From the NCBI GenBank assembly GCA_030591405.1, contig JAUVBC010000118.1, forward strand, positions 1 to 6,930: 6,930 nt of DNA. The letters are read 5' to 3'. This stretch comes from Candidatus Zixiibacteriota bacterium (GTDB lineage Bacteria > Zixibacteria > MSB-5A5 > GN15 > PGXB01). A program made the position numbers and the translations under genes. Each line of letters begins with the position of its first letter. Position 1 is the first letter of the stretch. Under the pieces are notes generated by a model. The model saw only the letters and a list, made by a program, of their open reading frames with translations, made no database searches and was not told where the DNA came from. Below are positions 1 through 5,532 of this stretch, in pieces.

Positions 1-184
1 CGCCATTCAACGGAATCACACCGGTAAGAGCATAATTAGAAGTCGCTACCGTTCCGCCACCTCCGGCAAATCCACCGGTCGATATTTTGTACGTATTACT
101 ACCGGAAATCTGAGCCAGACTGTTACCGGCAAGAAAACAAAACATCAAGGCGGTAAATATCAGAAGAGACTTATTCCATTTCAT
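1..184 (-). CDS. Secreted protein of unknown function, N-terminal fragment
   Basis: The gene begins at an ATG at 184 and runs off the left edge, so only about 61 residues are visible. An AGGAG sequence lies 7 nt upstream (within 191-198), which supports this start. The first 25 residues form a classical Sec signal peptide: a short basic region (MKWNK), a hydrophobic core (LLIFTALMFCFLAG), and a cleavage site near SLAQ. The mature start is Gly/Ser/Thr-rich (GGFAGGGGTVATSNYAL), a style seen at the start of some repetitive secreted or surface proteins. It is the last visible gene of the leftward unit, 47 bp after the preceding stop, with no terminator between them. The function cannot be named from this fragment. 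Confidence 0.85.
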   Translation of the reverse strand, partial: MKWNKSLLIFTALMFCFLAGNSLAQISGSNTYKISTGGFAGGGGTVATSNYALTGVIPLNG

Positions 185-231
185 ACTTATTCTCCTCTGT
201 AATTGTTTTCAATTTATATTTTATGGCCAGA

Positions 232-1527
232 TTATTCATTATCATCTCCGGCAGATTTCTGAGTATTCTTAATGAGGTCGTGATGAATCTGCATTTCCGG
301 GCCCAGCTTGTAAGCCTCCGGATGTAAGTACAATCCTTTTTCAATAGCTGGTTTTTCAACTTCCACCTGAATCCGATTGGCTTCGGCAAAAGCATCTTTG
401 CGGATTCCGGTCACCTGCCATGAGACCTTAATCGATGGTTTATCGGTTCTGATTGTAAACTGATTGCCACTGATTTCTTCGCCCACAATTGCCTGCGCGA
501 AATCACCAATGACGGTTAATTGATATCTGAAATCTTTGTTGAGGGCGTCGAAATAATCGGGTAATTCAACTATGGCATTTCCATTGGCATTGGTGGTTAT
601 ATTGCCATTATAAACATTCATCATATCAGGTGATTCGACAAAGCTGTGATAAAGGTACTTATTTGTCGGGTCAGTCGGATGGTCAATTTTAAACGAGCCA
701 GCACCTTTGCTCAGTGTACCGCTTACGCTGACATTACCTTGAAAATATCCGGCATAATTAGTCGACCCACCGGAAGCGCCACCATAGACTCCATACATCA
801 CTCCGGGACTGCTTCCAGTAGTCGAAACTACGCCATAAACTCCAACGAGCCCTCCGTTGCCAGTATTACTTATTCTGGAATCCAAGCCATATCTATATTC
901 TGTGTCTTCGTTAAAAGCTCTTTCGATTCTAACCAAGTCAAATGCAGAGGAACTGGGGGCTGAGTTATCACCAATTCTTATTCCATAGTTATTGATTATC
1001 ATAGTACTATCACCAAAATAATTTGTTCCGGTAAATCTTTGCGCGTATGACAATGTCGCCGCCGTACCGCTGATTTTTGATCCCGAAATTGCCGCCGAAT
1101 TGCTGATATGCGCATTTAATATCGAACCATTTGCAATATTTGAATTGATTGCATAAGGTGCCGAGGCCAAAAGTTGAAAAGGTGTCATTTGGGTATCTTC
1201 GCCGACTTTAATTCCAAGAAATCTTGCGCCGCCATTGAATATGCCGGTAGTCAGAGGAACCGTGGCTCCTAATTCAACGGTAAAAACGCCCTGGTCATCC
1301 GGTGTAACCGGTAGTGTTTCCGACCAAATGCTATCGACCGAAGCGGCATCGGGAGCGGCATAAAGTGCAAAATTAACGACAACTTCTGTGGTTATTGGAT
1401 TTCCATCGGCATCAGCCAACCGGCCCTGATAAACCATTGTTGCCGGCGCCAGCGCCATTGCATTGATAGCAAATAATAGCAGAACCGCCAATACCGTAAG
1501 AGTTACATTAGCAAAACTTTTTTTCAT
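232..1527 (-). CDS. Secreted fibre-like protein with conserved C-terminal domain
   Basis: This 431-residue protein has a Sec signal peptide (residues 1 to about 25-27, MKKSFANVTLTVLAVLLLFA). The first domain (about 30-127) begins MVYQGRLADADGNPIT and ends PFQLLASAPYAI. From memory this is a recurrent N-terminal module of secreted, tail-fibre-like bacterial proteins (pattern: QGRL, GNP, F-ALY, VELG, LGIKVG, PYA). A low-complexity stretch follows (about 130-155, N/S/I-rich), then Gly-rich repeats (about 224-272, with two GVYG units and YAGYFQGNVSVSG), which suggest a beta fibre. The last conserved domain (about 276-405: FKIDHP, HSFVESPDMMNVY, FRYQLTVIG, VSWQVTGIRKDA, KGLYLHPE) recurs at the C-terminus of many such proteins. 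The start is supported by AAGGAGCT at 1534-1541. It probably acts outside the cell or on its surface. The ligand is unknown. Confidence 0.9.
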   Translation of the reverse strand: MKKSFANVTLTVLAVLLLFAINAMALAPATMVYQGRLADADGNPITTEVVVNFALYAAPDAASVDSIWSETLPVTPDDQGVFTVELGATVPLTTGIFNGGARFLGIKVGEDTQMTPFQLLASAPYAINSNIANGSILNAHISNSAAISGSKISGTAATLSYAQRFTGTNYFGDSTMIINNYGIRIGDNSAPSSSAFDLVRIERAFNEDTEYRYGLDSRISNTGNGGLVGVYGVVSTTGSSPGVMYGVYGGASGGSTNYAGYFQGNVSVSGTLSKGAGSFKIDHPTDPTNKYLYHSFVESPDMMNVYNGNITTNANGNAIVELPDYFDALNKDFRYQLTVIGDFAQAIVGEEISGNQFTIRTDKPSIKVSWQVTGIRKDAFAEANRIQVEVEKPAIEKGLYLHPEAYKLGPEMQIHHDLIKNTQKSAGDDNE

Positions 1528-1562
1528 AAAACAGCTCCTTTCAATTATCGAATAAAAATATT

Positions 1563-2198
1563 TTATCTTCCATCCTTAGTTGGTACGGGTGGAAATCTTG
1601 CCAGAGTTGTATCCGGTGGAGGATCATCGCCGCCACCGCTTCCCAATAAGACAATGGCAACAACACCGACACCAAGTCCGATAGCCCACCATTGAGTGTA
1701 CCAAGCTTTCTTTTCTCCACTGTCAAATTTCGGAATCGCGACCAGAGTGTCGATATCCGGGGTCTTGATCTCGGTATTGACCAGACTCTTGGCTTGCTCC
1801 ATCATCGATAAAAATTCGGTCGATTTAATATCGACATCTCCCGACCAGTCGGCATACGATCTAAATGCCTTTGCAAACTGCTCAATAACCTTGCTCCGTT
1901 TTTCCTTTGAATCCTTCAACTTGGCATAGTACACCGCCGCCATCAGAACATGGGCATTGGCCTTTTCTTCAAGGGTTAATGATTCATCTTTTAGAAGATC
2001 ATTGATTTCCATTTCGGCGCAGTTGTAGTTGAGACCTTTAAATGTCTGACGAGCATGATCAAGGGTTGGCGCGTCCTTATCATATGGACAATTAATCGAT
2101 TCCTGAGCCAAAACTCCTATTGGCAGAACCGTAACAACCAAGTATGAGATCAACATCAAAGTCAGAGAGAAACGGAACAATAAGACCTTTTTGTGCAT
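1563..2198 (-). CDS. Signal-peptide-bearing helical (TPR-like) protein with C-terminal membrane segment
   Basis: I do not recognise a named family for this 211-residue protein. Residues 1-31 form a signal peptide or N-terminal anchor (MHKKVLLFRF then a long hydrophobic run, cleavage near VLAQ). Residues 45-140 are predicted mostly helical. They look like one or two degenerate TPR units (DHARQTFKGLNYNCAEMEI; ANAHVLMAAVYYAKLKDS; VIEQFAKAFRSYADW), ending with EFLSMMEQAKSLV. C36 and C60 could form a disulphide in the envelope. A transmembrane segment at about 170-187 (WWAIGLGVGVVAIVLL) is followed by a Gly-, Asp- and Pro-rich tail. A very strong Shine-Dalgarno (AAGGAGGTC, 2201-2209) lies close to the ATG. 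It sits 38 bp after the kinase gene and is probably co-transcribed, so it may be an envelope partner of the kinase; that role is inferred from position alone. Confidence 0.85.
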   Translation of the reverse strand: MHKKVLLFRFSLTLMLISYLVVTVLPIGVLAQESINCPYDKDAPTLDHARQTFKGLNYNCAEMEINDLLKDESLTLEEKANAHVLMAAVYYAKLKDSKEKRSKVIEQFAKAFRSYADWSGDVDIKSTEFLSMMEQAKSLVNTEIKTPDIDTLVAIPKFDSGEKKAWYTQWWAIGLGVGVVAIVLLGSGGGDDPPPDTTLARFPPVPTKDGR

Positions 2199-2236
2199 AT
2201 GACCTCCTTATTATATTGTGTTTATTTTATTTATAT

Positions 2237-4012
2237 TTATTTCTTTGACCAATACACTAATATTGTAACAGGTTCAACATTTTGCCATTTTGAGGCTCCA
2301 AAATCTATTGTTGAACGTCCCTTATTGATATTTTCATGTGGTCCGCCGCCAAATGGGAACGTTACCGCCGAATCCACAACAGCGCCGGGATAACTCCGGC
2401 CCTGCGCATTCAAAATATTAAATCTGATCTGCCATTTACCAGAAAGTTTCTGCAAATCAAAAACCGGGATATTTTCGCCTGAATATTTATTGCCATATCC
2501 ATTAAAAAGAACTTCCAAAAATGCGTCACCAAGTTCAGACGGAATAGCGCCGATTGTAAATTTAATAATATCCCGCAGATAAAATTCATCCTGCAAATTA
2601 TAACGGAGAGAGCGGTCAACATTGGTTTCAACCTGATCGGCCAATATCGGAAAATCTGGATGAACTATGGTGATGTCATGAGTTCCCTTGTTGATATCAA
2701 ATTTTTTATTGGGACTTTTTTCTACGCCATCAACCAGAATTTTAACATTGTAATCGGGGACAACACTTATCACCAAATTTGGAAGTGGTGGAGGTTTCGG
2801 AGGCTCCGGTTTTGACTCTTCGGTTGTGGCAACAACTTTTGGGGTGTCAGCAATGATAGCTTGTTCCTGTTTCACATCAGGTTTGTCGTCTTTTATATTT
2901 TGTTCTTCAATCGGCTCTGGTGCGGTTTCGGACGATGAAGAATCAACCACAGCGACAACTATCTCCGCAGAATTAGTACTGTCTTGCGCCGTTTCACCGG
3001 TCGGGATAACATCTTTTATATCAGAAATTATCTCCTTGACCTCGGTTGAATCAATAGCCGATTGTGCTGCCGGCATCCAACTATTGCGAGTTATAAATGC
3101 GCCCCCGGCCAAAAGAATGATAGCTGCTGTCGCTATCCAAAGAGATTTATTTGATTTGCCACCATAAACCTGTTTGACCTCTTTGAGGTCCTTGCCCATT
3201 TCGGCAATCGATTTATACCGTTTACTGGGATCCGGGTGAGTAGCTTTTTTTAATACATATTTCATCTGTGGGGACAGATTTTTGGCTTTTGGACCACCCC
3301 ATTCGGAGATGTCAGGGTTGGCAGGATTCCTATACGGCATTTCGTTGGTGGCAAAGTTAAAAAGTGTTACGCCGGTTTCATAAATATCGCTTAAGAACGG
3401 ATTATAGTTGGCGTCGCCACTCTGACGTTCAGGAGCGGCAAACATCGGCGTTAAGGCCTGATAGGCAGTTTTTGTGGCATCTTCGCGCATTACTTTGGCA
3501 ATACCAAAATCAATCAGATAGACATGATCGTTCTTGTCAATAATTATATTATCAGGTTTGATATCACGATGAGCAATTTTTTTGCCATGAGCATAAGCGA
3601 GGGCACTGGTCATGGTCATGCCAACTTTCAAAAGCATATCGCTTCCCAGCGGTCCTGAATCTCTAAGAATCGCCTTGCCGTCCTTCCCGCTAATAAAGGC
3701 AACCACCAGAGCGCCTTCTTCGGGGAGGTAGTCAATTACGCGGCAGATATTGGGATGATCAAGAAGACAGAGAATCTTGGCCTCTTTGTCAAACTTGTCG
3801 CGCTCCTGAACTTTTTTAAAAAATTTTATAACCAGCTTTTGTTCAACAAGATTAAGGTTATGACCATCGTAAACTTCTCCGAATCCGCCGCCGCCTAAAT
3901 ATGAATGGACCTTATATTTACTGCCAATTACCCACCCGATTACGCCAAGCGGATCTAAAGGTCGGTCGTCAGAACTATCGTCCCATCCAGTCGTTTTATT
4001 TTCATCCGACAT
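2237..4012 (-). CDS. Transmembrane serine/threonine protein kinase with PEGA-like extracytoplasmic region
   Basis: This is a 591-residue eukaryotic-type (Hanks) kinase that transfers phosphate from ATP to protein Ser/Thr. The kinase domain spans about 32-283 with its motifs intact: Gly-rich loop 39-48 (LGGGGFGEVY), ATP-anchoring K63 (VIK), helix-C E77, catalytic loop HRDIKPDN (148-155, with D150, K152 and N155), DFG 168-170, APE 193-195, D209 and R265. It should be active. A single membrane helix follows (about 290-307), so the kinase is cytoplasmic and the C-terminus extracytoplasmic. After it come an acidic, Ser/Thr/Glu/Pro-rich linker (about 320-410, ending KPEPPKPPPLP), a PEGA-like beta repeat (about 411-475, with VKILVDGVEKSP and KGTHDITIVHP), and an unassigned domain of about 115 residues. 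The ATG has GGGGAG (4019-4024) 6 nt upstream. It is the first gene of the leftward unit. Confidence 0.95.
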   Translation of the reverse strand: MSDENKTTGWDDSSDDRPLDPLGVIGWVIGSKYKVHSYLGGGGFGEVYDGHNLNLVEQKLVIKFFKKVQERDKFDKEAKILCLLDHPNICRVIDYLPEEGALVVAFISGKDGKAILRDSGPLGSDMLLKVGMTMTSALAYAHGKKIAHRDIKPDNIIIDKNDHVYLIDFGIAKVMREDATKTAYQALTPMFAAPERQSGDANYNPFLSDIYETGVTLFNFATNEMPYRNPANPDISEWGGPKAKNLSPQMKYVLKKATHPDPSKRYKSIAEMGKDLKEVKQVYGGKSNKSLWIATAAIILLAGGAFITRNSWMPAAQSAIDSTEVKEIISDIKDVIPTGETAQDSTNSAEIVVAVVDSSSSETAPEPIEEQNIKDDKPDVKQEQAIIADTPKVVATTEESKPEPPKPPPLPNLVISVVPDYNVKILVDGVEKSPNKKFDINKGTHDITIVHPDFPILADQVETNVDRSLRYNLQDEFYLRDIIKFTIGAIPSELGDAFLEVLFNGYGNKYSGENIPVFDLQKLSGKWQIRFNILNAQGRSYPGAVVDSAVTFPFGGGPHENINKGRSTIDFGASKWQNVEPVTILVYWSKK

Positions 4013-4018
4013 TGTCGG
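4006..4018 (-). promoter_or_regulatory. Small dyad over the kinase start codon
   Basis: The 13-mer CCGACATTGTCGG has perfect 6-bp half sites around one central base and covers the kinase ATG (4012-4010). In the minus-strand mRNA it could fold as a 5-bp GC-rich stem (CCGAC/GUCGG) with a 3-nt loop holding part of the start codon, directly next to the Shine-Dalgarno GGGGAG. It may reduce initiation or serve as a protein site. A 13-bp dyad can arise by chance. Confidence 0.35.
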
Positions 4019-4039
4019 CTCCCCGTAAGTTTAGCGTCA

Positions 4040-4080
4040 AAATTTGTCGTTCCAAAAATACGTATTAAAACGACAAATTT
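4040..4080. repeat. Perfect 12-bp inverted repeat, candidate operator or leader hairpin
   Basis: The arms AAATTTGTCGTT (4040-4051) and AACGACAAATTT (4069-4080) are perfect reverse complements separated by 17 nt (4052-4068). The repeat lies 28-68 bp upstream of the kinase start and just downstream of a candidate minus-strand -10 box, placing it around +10 to +51 of that transcript. This suits an operator that blocks elongation or a leader stem-loop. Neither side carries a T-run, so an intrinsic terminator is unlikely. The binding factor is unknown. Confidence 0.7.
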
Positions 4081-4096
4081 GGATAACCAGAAATAT

Positions 4097-4102
4097 ATTA
4101 TA
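4097..4102 (-). promoter_or_regulatory. Candidate -10 box for the kinase unit
   Basis: Read on the minus strand, this is a perfect TATAAT preceded by TGGGT. No convincing -35 hexamer sits 16-18 bp upstream, and the surrounding DNA is AT-rich, which makes chance matches common. The predicted start of transcription near 4090 would give a kinase leader of about 78 nt that contains the 12-bp inverted repeat. A second TATAAT lies at 4128-4123 on the same strand. Confidence 0.35.
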
Positions 4103-4130
4103 ACCCATTAAAGTTATAAATTATTATAAC
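4098..4130. repeat. Three alternating copies of TTATAAC
   Basis: TTATAAC occurs at 4098-4104, its reverse complement GTTATAA at 4113-4119, and TTATAAC again at 4124-4130. Spacers are 8 nt and 4 nt. The outer copies overlap both TATAAT matches on the minus strand. The arrangement could be a regulator-binding cluster over the kinase promoter, or may reflect only local AT bias. Confidence 0.45.
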
Positions 4131-4241
4131 TCAACGAATTTATACTTCCTTTACTATCAATGGCAAGAACTTTTTTTAAAAAATTCTGATAATATCCCGA
4201 AATATTGCAAAAAATTATAGTTGGTCTTAATTTATTTGGTG

Positions 4242-4257
4242 AATAAATAAATAAATA
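4242..4257. repeat. AATA tandem run (4 units)
   Basis: Four consecutive AATA units lie midway in the intergenic region, about 90 bp upstream of the PAAR-like gene. The 7-mer ATTTATT (4230-4236) is the reverse complement of the first AATAAAT (4242-4248), giving a weak stem with a 5-nt loop. Short tetranucleotide runs can vary in length by slippage and change promoter spacing, but four units is few and no promoter is clearly placed over it. Confidence 0.5.
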
Positions 4258-4318
4258 TGTTCCAATTTCTATAAACTATTTGTTGCCCCCGTATTAAAAT
4301 TATGGTATTTATTAAGAT

Positions 4319-4324
4319 TATAGT
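4319..4324 (+). promoter_or_regulatory. Weak candidate -10 box for the PAAR/OmpA unit
   Basis: TATAGT matches the sigma-70 -10 consensus at five of six bases and would give a short leader of about 17 nt before the ATG at 4348. No -35-like hexamer lies at the right distance (17 bp upstream is AAAATT). The real promoter may be elsewhere or may use another sigma factor. Confidence 0.25.
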
Positions 4325-4337
4325 TCTGTTAAAAAAC

Positions 4338-4342
4338 GAAGG
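4338..4342 (+). promoter_or_regulatory. Ribosome binding site of the PAAR-like gene
   Basis: GAAGG lies 5 nt before the ATG at 4348. It overlaps the in-frame GTG at 4342, which therefore cannot use it, so the ATG is preferred and the protein begins MGKGAATLG, as is usual for PAAR-like proteins. Confidence 0.65.
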
Positions 4343-4347
4343 TGTTT

Positions 4348-5505
4348 ATGGGTAAAGGTGCAGCTACTCTAGGTTCAATGGCGGAAACCTGTAATGATCC
4401 GGCAAATCTGCCGGTCGGACAGGTTATTGCTGTCGGAACGGTTCTTGTGAATAAAAAACCGGCCGCAAAAAAGGGTGACCAGATTGTCGGTGTCGATATT
4501 CATATAGTTTTGGTTCCGGCTCCGCCCAGTCCCTCTCCGATACCAACCCCGTTGCCTCATCCATATGTTGGAATGATTGATGGCGGACTGAGCACATCGG
4601 TAAATATTATGGGTCAACCTGCAGCCACAGTTGACAGCACTGCCACCAATACACCGTCGCATATTGCAACTCCTCCCGGTGTCTCGTTTCAAAAACCGCC
4701 TGACAACAAGGCAAAAATTATATTGGGAAGTTTTGATGTCATGATCGGAGATACCAGTGGTGGCGGCGGTGGCAGCGGCAGCGGCGGAAGTTCCATTCAA
4801 GCTACGGCTGCAGCGGTTGAAGTAGATAAGGGGCACTTTCTTGATGTTTCCTTTGTTGATAAGGGTGGTAAAAAAATAACCGGTGTACAATATACAATCA
4901 GATCGGCCAGCAATCAGAAAGAGAATGGGGTTCTTACCGGTTCGATTCAAAAATCTGGAATAAAAGAAGGCGATTATGAGATCGCTTTAAAAGCTATCAC
5001 CAAAGCGGAATGGTCCGGCACCACTGCCTATGTTGGGGATAAAGTAAAACTTTTGGTTGATACAGTTGGTGTCGAAGATGGAGAAAAAGCAGAGTTGCAG
5101 GTTTTTATTAAAGATTCCAACTGTGCTGACAAACTTTTTAAATCTTTTGATTGTAAAATCAGTAGCGGTAAAGTTGAGCAGGAGTGGGAATTAAAAATTG
5201 ATGACCAACTGGCCGACGATCAGGACGCCAAGGTCAGAAGCAGCGGATATTCATCCCCGTCGTTTTATTTTACTGTTGCGGTAGACGGCCTGAAAACCAA
5301 ATCGGCTCTTTTGATTTTTAAAGATTATGTTGAGTTAGAGCTAAAAGATGACGATGGCAAACCGGTCGGAAATGTAAAATATACAGTTTATCTCCCAAAT
5401 GGCGGCGTCAAGGAAGGATATCTGAATAAAGAAGGATATGCCAAAGAGGATGATCTCCCGCCAGGAAAAATTGAATATAAATATGATTTAAGGGATCGTA
5501 AGTAG
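4348..5505 (+). CDS. PAAR-like spike-tip protein with beta-rich C-terminal extension
   Basis: PAAR proteins cap the VgrG-type spike of contractile injection systems and carry effectors. In this 385-residue protein, residues 1 to about 135 form the PAAR-like cone with three beta repeats: GTVLVNKKPAAKKGD (30-44), VNIMGQPAATVDS (85-97) and IILGSFDVMIGD (124-135). The third is cut short. C15, H52, H71 and H105 are candidate metal ligands at the tip. There is a Pro-rich stretch (58-72) and no signal peptide. A Gly/Ser linker (137-149) leads to an extension in three parts: a transthyretin-like unit (about 163-215), an Ig-like unit (about 220-325, with YVGDKVKLLVDT and YSSPSFYFTV), and a second transthyretin-like unit (about 327-380, with DDDGKPVGNVKYTVYLPNG and PPGKIEY). 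Similar extensions occur on VgrG and PAAR proteins. No enzymatic domain is visible, so it is probably an adaptor for separate cargo, perhaps the next gene's product, 27 bp downstream. Confidence 0.85.
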   Translation: MGKGAATLGSMAETCNDPANLPVGQVIAVGTVLVNKKPAAKKGDQIVGVDIHIVLVPAPPSPSPIPTPLPHPYVGMIDGGLSTSVNIMGQPAATVDSTATNTPSHIATPPGVSFQKPPDNKAKIILGSFDVMIGDTSGGGGGSGSGGSSIQATAAAVEVDKGHFLDVSFVDKGGKKITGVQYTIRSASNQKENGVLTGSIQKSGIKEGDYEIALKAITKAEWSGTTAYVGDKVKLLVDTVGVEDGEKAELQVFIKDSNCADKLFKSFDCKISSGKVEQEWELKIDDQLADDQDAKVRSSGYSSPSFYFTVAVDGLKTKSALLIFKDYVELELKDDDGKPVGNVKYTVYLPNGGVKEGYLNKEGYAKEDDLPPGKIEYKYDLRDRK

Positions 5506-5532
5506 TAATATAATTATAAGTAATTAAAAACT

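Larger units (their letters stand above)
4013..4347. other. AT-rich divergent intergenic region
   Basis: This stretch of 335 bp separates the start of the leftward kinase unit from the start of the rightward PAAR/OmpA unit, so both promoters must lie here unless transcription enters from elsewhere. It is strongly AT-rich and I find no credible ORF in it. It contains a perfect 12-bp inverted repeat, three alternating copies of TTATAAC, a short T7A6 run (4171-4183), an AATA tandem run and -10-like boxes for both directions, each listed separately where supported. No tRNA, riboswitch or terminator was recognised. Confidence 0.85.

Noticed and set aside
171..395. 74-residue minus-strand ORF overlapping the ends of two genes
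   Set aside because: It overlaps the end of the fibre-like gene in another frame and covers the Shine-Dalgarno and signal-peptide start of the next gene, both of which are well supported.
646..963. 105-residue plus-strand ORF
   Set aside because: It is antisense to the fibre-like gene, with no ribosome binding site or domain.
232..1527. Phage tail fibre or prophage remnant
   Set aside because: The protein has a Sec signal peptide, which phage tail fibres lack, and no other phage genes are present.
2826..3167. 113-residue plus-strand ORF
   Set aside because: It is antisense to the linker and membrane segment of the kinase. Its Ser/Thr/Ala-rich composition is explained by the reverse of the Glu/Ser-rich linker codons.
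4040..4080. The 12-bp inverted repeat as an intrinsic terminator
   Set aside because: No T-run follows on either strand, and it lies upstream of a gene start.
4166..4187. AGAAC-T7-A6-TTCT palindrome as a terminator
   Set aside because: It is nearly all A/T with no GC-rich stem, and it lies between two divergent starts where no terminator is needed.
4342..4344. GTG start for the PAAR-like gene
   Set aside because: It overlaps the only Shine-Dalgarno (GAAGG). The ATG at 4348 has correct spacing and gives the usual MGK start.
4375..4950. 191-residue minus-strand ORF
   Set aside because: It lies entirely antisense to the PAAR-like gene. Its translation has no recognisable domain and is rich in Cys, Arg and Asn in a low-complexity way, while the plus strand carries clear PAAR motifs.
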